A DNA stretch of 37,623 nucleotides from Desulfobacterales bacterium S7086C20 (GTDB lineage Bacteria; Desulfobacterota; Desulfobacteria; Desulfobacterales; C00003060), in NCBI GenBank assembly GCA_001751075.1, contig MAVP01000006.1, positions 1 to 37,623 of the forward strand, given 5' to 3'. The notes beneath the pieces are model-generated. The model was not told the DNA's origin. It saw only the letters and a list, made by a program, of their open reading frames with translations, and made no database searches. Both the position numbers and the translations under genes were made by a program. Below, one piece after another: positions 13,157 through 21,851 of this stretch. The number at the start of each line of letters is the position of its first letter. The stretch's first letter is position 1.

Positions 13157-13175
13157 TAGTGTCCATCCATAAATG
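13157..13175. repeat. Family B repeat terminus (B1)
   Basis: tagtgtccatccataaatg, compare tagtgcctgtccataaatg at 21704. Confidence 0.6.
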
Positions 13176-13301
13176 GCCCGGCCTTAAAAAACCTAAGCTC
13201 TTACCCTTGACTCAACTTTTCCTCCGGATCGGCCGATATCTTGCATGTACCCCTTTTGTATCAGGTGTATCAGGACCTTCTTTTTGGAAAGAACCAAACT
13301 T

Positions 13302-13742
13302 ATGTCAACGACTAACAAAACACTTTCCTTTCTTGTCCTCATTGTTCTCTGCACGCTTGGCACGGCTTATGCCGGACAAGACTCTCCGGCCGATGTAGTC
13401 AAGCTATTTAGCTCTTATTATGGCGGTGCTCAGATGGACAAGACAGCCAATTTCACTACGGAGCATTTTAGAGATGATATGCCGAAATCAGTTTGGGTTG
13501 TAGATACGTGGAAAGCACTACGGCAGATAGACTACAAACGCGTTTATGACTCTATTGCAGACACAAAGGTTAAAAGTAGCAGGGCGGTAGTTATTTTGAA
13601 TACAAAAATAGAAACACTTGCCGGCGAAACAACACAAAAGGAAATCTATTACCTGATAAAAGAAGGCAAACAATGGTTGATAGACGAATTACGGGTAACC
13701 GAAGAGGATGTTGAGGTTACCGCGGAGGAAATACGACTATAG
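13302..13742 (+). CDS. Exported hypothetical protein (DUF4019/NTF2-like character)
   Basis: MSTTNKTLSFLVLIVLCTLGTAYAGQ signal peptide, then about 120 aa alpha+beta domain ending KEIYYLIKEGKQWLIDELRV. Confidence 0.65.
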   Translation: MSTTNKTLSFLVLIVLCTLGTAYAGQDSPADVVKLFSSYYGGAQMDKTANFTTEHFRDDMPKSVWVVDTWKALRQIDYKRVYDSIADTKVKSSRAVVILNTKIETLAGETTQKEIYYLIKEGKQWLIDELRVTEEDVEVTAEEIRL

Positions 13743-13758
13743 AGGGGAGAAAGTAACA

Positions 13759-13974
13759 ATGGAAGCAGCATATGAATTGCGACAATTCCATATTCACGAG
13801 CATACTCACTCACACCGCCATGAGCACAGACACGGCGATCTGGTTCATTGGCACGAACATTCACACGACCACTCCCATGAACACTGCCATGAATACTACT
13901 ACGAAGAAAACCTTCATTTGCACGACCACGACCATCCCGGCCATGAAAGACAATTGCACGATCATGGGCATTGA
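13759..13974 (+). CDS. Histidine-rich small protein (putative metal binding)
   Basis: SD gaggggaga then ATG; MEAAYELRQFHIHEHTHSHRHEHRHGDLVHWHEHSHDHSHEHCHEYYYEENLHLHDHDHPGHERQLHDHGH, 24 His in 71 residues. Confidence 0.7.
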   Translation: MEAAYELRQFHIHEHTHSHRHEHRHGDLVHWHEHSHDHSHEHCHEYYYEENLHLHDHDHPGHERQLHDHGH

Positions 13975-13975
13975 T

Positions 13976-14153
13976 GGCTCTCTCAAAAATAACTAAACAT
14001 TTTCGCATCACAGCTTCAGGCTGTCTTTGCTCGATTCTCATTCGCAAAATCCTCGAAATAGCTTGCTATGCCTGCGGTTTTGCTCAATCGGATCAAGCAA
14101 ATCCAACCCAAATCTGAGCGCGAATTCTGCGAACTTATTATTGAGCGAGCCCT
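13976..14153. repeat. Family C TIR repeat (C1)
   Basis: ggctctctcaaaaataa / ttattattgagcgagcc imperfect terminal inverted repeats; internal core (reverse complement accgcaggcatagcaagctatttcgaggatttt) resembles core of 21703-21851. Confidence 0.65.
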
Positions 14154-14185
14154 AAAGGGACAATTGATTGTTGGCTGTTGAGCAT

Positions 14186-14226
14186 AAAAAAGGCATTCCG
14201 CCCGAATAGACGAAATGCCTTTTTTT
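14186..14226 (-). terminator. Rho-independent terminator of the cold-shock gene
   Basis: aaaaaaggcattccg cccgaatagacgaaatgcctttttt hairpin with flanking A/T tracts on both sides. Confidence 0.8.
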
Positions 14227-14243
14227 GTGTTTCAAAATCTAAA

Positions 14244-14444
14244 CTAAGCTACAGTTACGTTCGTTGCGGCGGGACCTTTGTTGCCCTGCTCTACATCGAA
14301 AGTCACTCTGTCGCCTTCATTGAGAGACTTAAAACCCGTTGAGTTGATCCCCGAATGGTGAACAAACACATCTGGTCCGTCTTCTTGCTCAATAAAGCCG
14401 TAGCCCTTCTGGTCATTAAACCACTTCACAGTTCCACTAGCCAT
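14244..14444 (-). CDS. CspA-family cold shock protein
   Basis: [34 protein letters not shown]..., RNP1 KGYGFIE and RNP2 VFVHH motifs. Confidence 0.97.
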   Translation of the reverse strand: MASGTVKWFNDQKGYGFIEQEDGPDVFVHHSGINSTGFKSLNEGDRVTFDVEQGNKGPAATNVTVA

Positions 14445-14604
14445 TGTGACACCCTCCTTTCAAAAGAATTCTCATGGTTCCTAACTTGAGGTTGCCACTT
14501 CTTGCAAATGGATTCTGCCTCAAAACGAAACCGGGCCGCCCAAAAAGACGTCCCTTTACTGATTATTTTAACTATAAACATCCCTGCAAGAAAAGTCAAA
14601 TCAT

Positions 14605-16047
14605 TTATTCAATTACTATTGTTTTGATGGAATTTGAGGTGCCTCGCGCAAAAAACTTTCCGCTGCCTCGTGTGATAACCATCCTATCACCCGTCTCCAA
14701 TTCACAGCTAATTCTGACCTTGTCAATAACGTGACGTTCAAGTTCGACGTTGTCCTCGTCGTAATCTTTTAGATTGAAAGGACTGACCCCCCAGAAAAGG
14801 CACATCTTCCTGACAACAGATAGCAAATTAGAGACCCCGAGAACTGAGGTTTGCGGCCTAAAGCGGCACATTTTTAAACAGGAAGTCCCAGATTGGGTTA
14901 CTGAAAGTATTCGCTTGGCACCGATCTTCTCAGCTATCAAAGATGCTCCGATCATGGTAGCATCATCTACACCGGTCAAGTCAAAGGCCTTTATGGAGGG
15001 TCTCTCCTTAGGAGTCTTTTCTGCCTCTGTGATTATGCTTCCCATCATCTTAACCGCTTCAAGCGGATATTTCCCTGAAGCCGTCTCAGCACTTAGCATG
15101 ACAGCGTCTGTCCCATCCCATATGGCATTTGCTACGTCAGAAGCCTCGGCCCTGGTAGGAGTGGGATTCTCGATCATGGATTCCAGCATCTGAGTCGCGG
15201 TGATAACCGGTATGCCGCGAAGGTTACATAGAGAAATGATTTTCTTCTGGACAGCGGGGACAAGATGATTGCCAAGCTCAACCCCCATATCGCCCCTGGC
15301 AACCATAATCACATCACTTACATCGAGAATGTCTTCTATATTATCAATGGCTTCAGGGTTTTCAACCTTTGAAATAATGGGGATGTTTCTGTTCTGTTCA
15401 TTAAGGAGATCTCTAAGTTTCAAGACATCTTCCTTTTTTCGCACAAAGGAAAGGGCAATATAGTCAACATCTTGTCCAAGACCGAACAAGACGTCCTCAT
15501 GATCCTTGTCCGTAAGACTTGGTGCAGAGACTCTGGAGTCTGGAAGATTTATCCCCTTGTTCGACTTGAGCGTACCACCAACCGATACTTTAATCTTGTA
15601 GATATCTCGATCTTTTTCAACGGTCTTGGCAACAATCAGTCCGTCGTCGAAAAGTACACGCACTCCATCTTCCAAGTCATATACGAGATGATCATATACG
15701 GTTGGGATAAAACGACCCTTGTACTCAGGATAGTCCTGTTGAACCTTTGTCGGTCCTACAACCCAAATGTCCCCTTCCTTGAGTTCAAGCCCGTCTGGAA
15801 GCTTATCAACTCGAATCTTTGGGCCTTGAAGGTCAAGCATGATCGCCACTTCCAATCCCACCATGGCGGATGCCTTCCTTATGCCGGCAATGAGTTGAGC
15901 ATGCCCTTCATGAGTTCCATGACTCATATTTACCCGGCAGACATTCATCCCGGCTAGAATAAGATCAGAGATCATTGCAACATTGGACGATGCCGGCCCC
16001 AACGTTGCCACAACCTTGGCATGTCGATTCAATCTTGCTCTTCTCAT
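14605..16047 (-). CDS. pyk: Pyruvate kinase
   Basis: KVVATLGPASS, CRVNMSHG, MLDLQGPKIRV, VARGDMGVELG, TATQMLESMIENPTPTRAEASDVANAIWDGTDAVMLSAETASGKYP. Confidence 0.97.
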   Translation of the reverse strand: MRRARLNRHAKVVATLGPASSNVAMISDLILAGMNVCRVNMSHGTHEGHAQLIAGIRKASAMVGLEVAIMLDLQGPKIRVDKLPDGLELKEGDIWVVGPTKVQQDYPEYKGRFIPTVYDHLVYDLEDGVRVLFDDGLIVAKTVEKDRDIYKIKVSVGGTLKSNKGINLPDSRVSAPSLTDKDHEDVLFGLGQDVDYIALSFVRKKEDVLKLRDLLNEQNRNIPIISKVENPEAIDNIEDILDVSDVIMVARGDMGVELGNHLVPAVQKKIISLCNLRGIPVITATQMLESMIENPTPTRAEASDVANAIWDGTDAVMLSAETASGKYPLEAVKMMGSIITEAEKTPKERPSIKAFDLTGVDDATMIGASLIAEKIGAKRILSVTQSGTSCLKMCRFRPQTSVLGVSNLLSVVRKMCLFWGVSPFNLKDYDEDNVELERHVIDKVRISCELETGDRMVITRGSGKFFARGTSNSIKTIVIE

Positions 16048-16058
16048 GAAAAGATCTC

Positions 16059-17582
16059 CTAGCTCTTGCTCAGGATTCCGATTTTCACCTCATCCGGCAA
16101 ACCGCTAAATCGTGTCACGGAGGTGTTGATTTTCTTGTCTCGCATCTCCTCTTCCGCCCTAATCAATGGATTGTAGTTCTGCAGATTTCTTTCTCCATTC
16201 GGCGCGCCGGCCTTAAACCAGAGTTTAGGCGATACCGCGCCGTACATGAGCGGCATATAAGGCAAAAATTCCGATGTCCCCTCTGTAGAACGGTGGGAGA
16301 AAAATGCCGTGAAGCCACCTTTCTTGATGTTATCAAGGGCTTCTTTGAGATTGCCGACACCCAGGTCCTTAAGCTTTCGCAGTACACCTTTAAGATCCTT
16401 TCGGGCCGTCAAGAATTGCTCGACACGGTCAATATCAGCAAGACCGAGAACAATCTCTGTTGCCAGGCAGGTTTCGGTAAAGGTGCCTGCTTGGTTCAGT
16501 TTTATGAGAACGGAATTGCCGCAACGGTTCTTTCGCTCAGGAGCAGCAAGGAACGGGATAATAAAACGCATCTGTGTCACTGCTGCATCATCAATAACGA
16601 TCTGAACGCGGTCGCCGTATTTCTCCGTCATGAGGCGATGTGCTTCAGGATCAGATTCACTCCCAGGATCTTCCATAGTGACAAAGTTAGGCGCGCTTTT
16701 CACAACAGACCAGTTAAACTTGATCAGTTCTTGGCGTGTCTTTACACCCAGGCCAGAAAAACGCAGATCATATTTGCCTTCCTTGCGCAGCTTTTCGGTC
16801 TTCTGGATTTCCGAAAAAGCATTATCTGTCCCGATTGCCCAGTCTGTCCTTTTTAGCTTAAGCTGCCCTGCACATTCCTTGATACGGTTAAGCCCCTCGA
16901 AGTTGTCCTTTACCGGAAACACGAAGCCTCGTTCTTTTGCAGTGCCGGTTGGCAGGCCATCACGGACAAGGTTTTTTTCAAACTGCTTAAAAAACTTCGT
17001 TGCCGTCTCAAATACGCCCTTAATTGATTTTTTGTTCATCGCGATAAAAAACATTTCCTGAATATCCTGTTTGGTGCCTGGCACGTGTTCGCCGCCGCAA
17101 ACCATGTTGAAACCGATGTTCGGCATGTAGAAGGTCTTGAGTCCGCCTTTAGGCCTCAGGAGCTGCCAGGCCTTGTATCCTGACGCCTTTAGCAATGTTT
17201 GAAAGAAAACGGTTGAAGCGGCGAGACAAGCATTGCCACCCCACACTTTTTTATTGGGACCGGCCTTTTGGACCAACTTGAGATCGAACTCTGCACAAAC
17301 ATCAAGGATGTCTCGCGGTTTTCTGATCACCACTTTCTTGGGGAGAAGAGGGACAATATTCCTTTCAACGGATTTTATCGCCCTCTTGTTTGGAATGTAG
17401 ATAGCCTCGGCTTCGCCGTCTGACGTCCCCTTTGCTATCCCGTTACGTTCTGAGATCGTCCACGTGTCCTTGCCACGTTGGACTCGGGCGGTCATAACCC
17501 CTTCCAGAGTGAATGCTGCGTATGAAGAGAGGATTTCCCTTGCCCTGAGAGTAAATCTGGAAATAGTGGTTTCCTTTGCCAT
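16059..17582 (-). CDS. Divergent enolase-superfamily protein (enolase paralogue)
   Basis: Enolase-like blocks in order: LRAREILSS, WGGNACLAAS, GGEHVPGTKQDIQEMFF, AIGTDNAFSE, FVTMEDPGSESD, VQIVIDDAAVTQ, NSVLIKLNQAGTFTETCLA, FFSHRSTEGTSE, LWFKAGAPNGERNLQNYNPLIRAEEE. Confidence 0.8.
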   Translation of the reverse strand: MAKETTISRFTLRAREILSSYAAFTLEGVMTARVQRGKDTWTISERNGIAKGTSDGEAEAIYIPNKRAIKSVERNIVPLLPKKVVIRKPRDILDVCAEFDLKLVQKAGPNKKVWGGNACLAASTVFFQTLLKASGYKAWQLLRPKGGLKTFYMPNIGFNMVCGGEHVPGTKQDIQEMFFIAMNKKSIKGVFETATKFFKQFEKNLVRDGLPTGTAKERGFVFPVKDNFEGLNRIKECAGQLKLKRTDWAIGTDNAFSEIQKTEKLRKEGKYDLRFSGLGVKTRQELIKFNWSVVKSAPNFVTMEDPGSESDPEAHRLMTEKYGDRVQIVIDDAAVTQMRFIIPFLAAPERKNRCGNSVLIKLNQAGTFTETCLATEIVLGLADIDRVEQFLTARKDLKGVLRKLKDLGVGNLKEALDNIKKGGFTAFFSHRSTEGTSEFLPYMPLMYGAVSPKLWFKAGAPNGERNLQNYNPLIRAEEEMRDKKINTSVTRFSGLPDEVKIGILSKS

Positions 17583-17695
17583 AGCGACCTCCTTAGAAAG
17601 CTATCGGTTGGTAGTAACAATTCCAATACACAAATATATCACAGGATTTTGCAGCAGGAATTATGCCAAAATATTGGTGGCCAGGCTCCAAACAT

Positions 17696-18007
17696 TTACT
17701 CAAAAGTAGCCTCTGATTCCGGCTGATCTATTTCTTGAGGAAATTCGCTGAAAGGGAAAGGGCGCTGATTTTCATTCAGCGTGACATAGCGCATGACCTT
17801 GTAGGCATAGGCTGCAACCTTGTTGGAAAGATTCCTTACGGGATTGTTGTAATCCGTGGTGATGAAAAGGTAGACATATTGAAATAAGACACTGAGCTGA
17901 ATTATGATCTTTAGTATCTCTAAGACAAGCACAAAAAAGATTGTGTAAAGAAAACGAATGGCAATCCTTTTGCGTGACAAAATGTCGGTTGTTTCCGTTG
18001 AGTCCAT
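17696..18007 (-). CDS. Small membrane protein, DUF4389-like
   Basis: Start ATG at 18007 preceded by aaaaaaggaggg; hydrophobic segment then VYLFITTDYNNPVRNLSNKVAAYAYKVMRYVTLNENQRPFPFSEFP. Confidence 0.65.
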   Translation of the reverse strand: MDSTETTDILSRKRIAIRFLYTIFFVLVLEILKIIIQLSVLFQYVYLFITTDYNNPVRNLSNKVAAYAYKVMRYVTLNENQRPFPFSEFPQEIDQPESEATFE

Positions 18008-18074
18008 CGATTTTCCTCCCTTTTTTATGTTAGGTAACCGTTCACGGTTCAGAGGTTCAAAGGTTGCATTCTGA

Positions 18075-19580
18075 TCACTTATTTTTAGCCTTTTCCTTTT
18101 CATCTTGCCGTTCACTTTTCCGGGAGAAAGGAAATTCGACATCTCCGAACAATCCCTTATCGCCCATCTTGGCCAGCTCGTTCAAAGCTTCACGAATGTC
18201 TTTGGAACCCTTGTCGCAAATTTGGGAGACAGTGATATAACCTCGTTTGGCCTCCCGAAATGAAAATCGCCCCGCAGTCTTTTTGATGTAATCATATGTC
18301 ATGTTTCGTACTATCCCCCAAGTGTCACGGCGCGTTTGATTTCCCAGTGGAGTGAGGTCATCGAAATCTTTCAGTTGGTTACGGTGGAACTTGGAACCGA
18401 AGTATTTGAGTGGCACAGTCAACCAGAAGAAAAACGCCGCCAGAGCAAGACCTGCGCCGCCAGCCAAAAGCGTGAGCTGATTCACGGCAAAAATCGGACT
18501 TGCCAACATTGCAAAAACTGCTATGCCACCACATAAAAGACTTATAAGAAACCCTGTAAATCCACATTTGAATCGGAAGGCAATGAGACGTTTCCGATAA
18601 TTGACCAAAGCTTCAAGCATGTGGGCAAGGCGTTCGCCGTGCGTTTCCACAAAAGAAGCCAAATGGTCAAGACGGTAGCGAGGGGCCTCCGATATGGCCC
18701 TTCTTAGTTCCTCTCGCTGGTTTTCCAGGTAATTGAGGTATTTCATTTCTCCGTCACGAGATTCATTATGAGAGGTTGCCCTTGGAGAGTAAGTCAGATG
18801 AATCATGGGGATGTCTTTGCGACCTGTGATTTGCGACAAATTCCAGCAAAGTGTTCCATAAACTCGGAGCAAATCCGTCAGGGAATTGCATTCATCAATG
18901 CGGTTTAGCACAAAAAGGAGCTGGTGTTCAAATATGTAGCTGGGAAGTGTTTCCCTGATGCTGATATAGGCCTCACGTACCGTTCCTGCCTTATGTGGGT
19001 CAAAGACTATCAATACGAGGTCGGCGATTTGTGCCAGATCACCGATAACTTCCTGGTAATTATAGCCGCGGTCCCGCTCGGTAATGCTATCAAGCATTCC
19101 GGGCGTGTCAATCAGGGCAAGTGATTTCAAGAATGGTGAATTGACCTTTTTGAGTCGAAAGTGCGACGCAAATCGTTGACCATGCTTTTTTAGGGCTTCA
19201 AAGGGATATTCCGGATTATTGAGCAAGAATTTCCCGTCTCGTGTTTCAGTAACGTGTATGTTGTCGCTGTCGGACTCAGAGTCATCATACGTTATAATCG
19301 TGAAGGAATCATCCGTCGGAGCCTGACCCGTTGCCTGAACATCGGCATTCAGGAACTCGTTAATCATGGTCGATTTACCAGACGAGTAGTTGCCAAGCAC
19401 CAATACTTGAGGACGCCACTTAATATTGGCTTCCAGCGGCACATCACTGTATCCATAACGCATGGCCACCGGGGTCAAGTAATCTGCTACCATTTCAACA
19501 AGTTCGGCTCGCAAGGAATTTATATAGTTCTCGCGGTACATAGGAGACTCCCCCAACAATTCAGATTCCATCGCCGGCAA
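18075..19580 (-). CDS. Dynamin-like GTPase with C-terminal membrane segments
   Basis: P-loop GNYSSGKST, switch Thr region APTDDSFT, DTPG, G4-like NRID; two adjacent hydrophobic helices (GFLISLLCGGIAVFAMLA, LTLLAGGAGLALAAFFFWLTV). Start could be at MYRENY. Confidence 0.82.
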   Translation of the reverse strand: MPAMESELLGESPMYRENYINSLRAELVEMVADYLTPVAMRYGYSDVPLEANIKWRPQVLVLGNYSSGKSTMINEFLNADVQATGQAPTDDSFTIITYDDSESDSDNIHVTETRDGKFLLNNPEYPFEALKKHGQRFASHFRLKKVNSPFLKSLALIDTPGMLDSITERDRGYNYQEVIGDLAQIADLVLIVFDPHKAGTVREAYISIRETLPSYIFEHQLLFVLNRIDECNSLTDLLRVYGTLCWNLSQITGRKDIPMIHLTYSPRATSHNESRDGEMKYLNYLENQREELRRAISEAPRYRLDHLASFVETHGERLAHMLEALVNYRKRLIAFRFKCGFTGFLISLLCGGIAVFAMLASPIFAVNQLTLLAGGAGLALAAFFFWLTVPLKYFGSKFHRNQLKDFDDLTPLGNQTRRDTWGIVRNMTYDYIKKTAGRFSFREAKRGYITVSQICDKGSKDIREALNELAKMGDKGLFGDVEFPFSRKSERQDEKEKAKNK

Positions 19581-19707
19581 TCTGCAACAACCGTTTTTTA
19601 TCGGTAACGCAGTGTGCGTTGTACTTTATACTTGCCTGTTTTTGTAGTCAAGATATAAGTGGGTTACAGGTTATTGGCAATTTTTTATATCAATAGGTGG
19701 ATTCACT

Positions 19708-21696
19708 TTGGTGAACGAGCACACAAAAAAACCCTCCAAACCTGCCATATTGGCTCCTGCCGGAAATAGGGCTTCGTTTTTAGCTGCAATCGCCGCTGGG
19801 ACGGATGCTGTTTATTGCGGTCTGAAGAACTTTTCTGCACGCATGGAGGCAAAAAACTTCACGCTTGATCAACTGGCCTCTCTTGCACGGTTGGCTCGTG
19901 ATGAGGGGATAAAGGTCTATGTGGCCTTAAACTCCCTTGTAAGGCCGGATGAGCTGGACAAGGTTGGAAGTATTCTGAAAGATTTGGATCGACATGTTAG
20001 GCCGGACGGCATAATCATTCAGGACCTGTCTCTTGTAGGGCTGGCGAGACAGATTGGTTTTTCCGGGGAGCTTCATCTGTCTACGCTGGCCAATATAAGC
20101 TTTTCATCGGCCCTGAAACTGGTTCGGGGAAGCCTTGGTGTGGATCGGGTAGTCCTGCCAAGAGAGCTTAGCATAGACGAAATAAAGGTCTTGGCAAAAG
20201 AGTGCCCAAAAGGTTTGTCTTTAGAAGTATTTGTACACGGCGCTTTGTGTTATGGAGTGTCAGGAAGATGTTATTGGAGTAGTTTTCTGGGAGGCAAAAG
20301 CGGGCTTAGGGGCAGATGTGTACAGCCTTGTCGCAGGTTTTATACCCAGAAGGGGCAAAAGAAACGTTTTTTTTCCTGCCAAGACCTTTCTCTGGATGTC
20401 TTGGCGAAGGTGCTCCTTGGCGTACCCCGAATTGGCGCCTGGAAGATTGAGGGCCGAAAGAAGGGCCCCCATTATGTCTATCATACAGTTAGGGCCTACC
20501 GGATGTTAAGAGATCAAGCCGGAGACCCCGAGGTAAAAAAGGAGGCTTTAGAGCTACTTGCTTTCGCCTTGGGCCGGCGGGGTACGCACTACAATTTTTT
20601 GTCTCAAAGGCCCCAGAATCCCGCACGCACTGATATCCAGACTGGTTCCGGGCTACTCATAGGAAGGACAGGAGGTGCGAAGAAAAGGCCGTACCTGAGT
20701 CCCAGGGATGAAATCTTGCGCGGAGATCTTTTGCGTCTCGGATATGAAGATGAGCCATGGCATACTATTTACAAGGCAAACAAATATGTGCCTAAAAATG
20801 GGCGCCTTGATCTAAAGTTGCCTTTAGGAAAGAGCCCGCGAAAGGGGACGCCGATTTTCCTGGTAGATAGACGTGAAGGACAACTGGAGGGATTACTTCG
20901 CAGGCTTGAGGCAAAGTTGACTAAGGCGCCGGCTGCTGAGATTAGACCTCAAGCCTTTCATACTAGATTTACGAAAAGGTCCCGGAAAAGGGCGGGTGCT
21001 TTTGAGCTTTATGTTTACAGGAACAAGTCAGATGACAGGGCTGCTAAAGGCCGTACCGGGCTGTGGCTGTCTAATAAATTGATCAAAGAGGTTCCCAGGG
21101 TGTCCGTGTCAAGACTGTGGTGGTGGTTTCCCCCTGTGATCTGGCCGGAGGATGAAAAAGGAATAAGTAAACTTTTAGCGCTTCTACTGAAAAGAGGGGC
21201 ACGCAATTTTGTCCTCAACGCACCTTGGCAGATCGCTATGTTTAAAAATCCAAAAGGTATGAATATTTGGGCGGGTCCATTTTGCAACCTTGCCAATCCG
21301 GCTGCTGTAAATATGCTCGTTTCCCTTGGATATTCGGGGGCAATTGTGAGTCCCGAGCTTAGCAGAGCCGATTACTTGCTGTTGCCACGACACAGCTCTT
21401 TGCCTTTGGGAGTTGTAATATGGGGAAACTGGCCACTCTGTGTTTCACGCATACTATGTGACAACTTGAAGACTAATACCACCTTTTCCAGCCCGAGGGG
21501 TGAGAAGGCTTGGGCGACAAGATTTGAGGCTAACTATTGGGTTTATCCGAACTGGACACTCGACATAAGGCGAGAAAAGGACGTGCTCAAAAAGGCGGGC
21601 TACAGCCTCTTTGTCCATCTGATAGAGCCATTGCCCAGACAGATCGAGCTCAAAAAGAGGCCCGGGCTGTGGAATTGGGACTTAGGGCTGGCTTAA
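19708..21696 (+). CDS. Peptidase U32 family protein
   Basis: ILAPAGNRASFLAAIAAGTDAVYCGLKNFSAR, LEVFVHGALCYGVSGRCYWSSFLGGKSGLRGRCVQPCRRFY, WKIEGRKKGPHYVYHTVRAYR. Confidence 0.92.
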   Translation: MVNEHTKKPSKPAILAPAGNRASFLAAIAAGTDAVYCGLKNFSARMEAKNFTLDQLASLARLARDEGIKVYVALNSLVRPDELDKVGSILKDLDRHVRPDGIIIQDLSLVGLARQIGFSGELHLSTLANISFSSALKLVRGSLGVDRVVLPRELSIDEIKVLAKECPKGLSLEVFVHGALCYGVSGRCYWSSFLGGKSGLRGRCVQPCRRFYTQKGQKKRFFSCQDLSLDVLAKVLLGVPRIGAWKIEGRKKGPHYVYHTVRAYRMLRDQAGDPEVKKEALELLAFALGRRGTHYNFLSQRPQNPARTDIQTGSGLLIGRTGGAKKRPYLSPRDEILRGDLLRLGYEDEPWHTIYKANKYVPKNGRLDLKLPLGKSPRKGTPIFLVDRREGQLEGLLRRLEAKLTKAPAAEIRPQAFHTRFTKRSRKRAGAFELYVYRNKSDDRAAKGRTGLWLSNKLIKEVPRVSVSRLWWWFPPVIWPEDEKGISKLLALLLKRGARNFVLNAPWQIAMFKNPKGMNIWAGPFCNLANPAAVNMLVSLGYSGAIVSPELSRADYLLLPRHSSLPLGVVIWGNWPLCVSRILCDNLKTNTTFSSPRGEKAWATRFEANYWVYPNWTLDIRREKDVLKKAGYSLFVHLIEPLPRQIELKKRPGLWNWDLGLA

Positions 21697-21702
21697 TATT
21701 AT

Positions 21703-21851
21703 CTAGTGCCTGTCCATAAATGGTGATTTTTGGCCCAGGACAAGGCCGCAGCAATTTTGCAACCGCAGGCGTAGCAAGGCTACGTCGAGGATTGCAAAGA
21801 AGCGAGAACGCAGGCATGGGCCGAAAGGCGCCGTTTATGGATGGGCACTAT
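21703..21851. repeat. Family B TIR repeat, full copy (B2)
   Basis: ctagtgcctgtccataaatgg ... ccgtttatggatgggcacta; core accgcaggcgtagcaaggctacgtcgaggat. Confidence 0.8.

Noticed and set aside
13132-13398. 88-aa plus-strand ORF
   Set aside because: Overlaps the exported protein gene in another frame and begins in a repeat terminus.
16293-16856. 187-aa plus-strand ORF
   Set aside because: Antisense to the enolase-like gene; no motif or start-site support.
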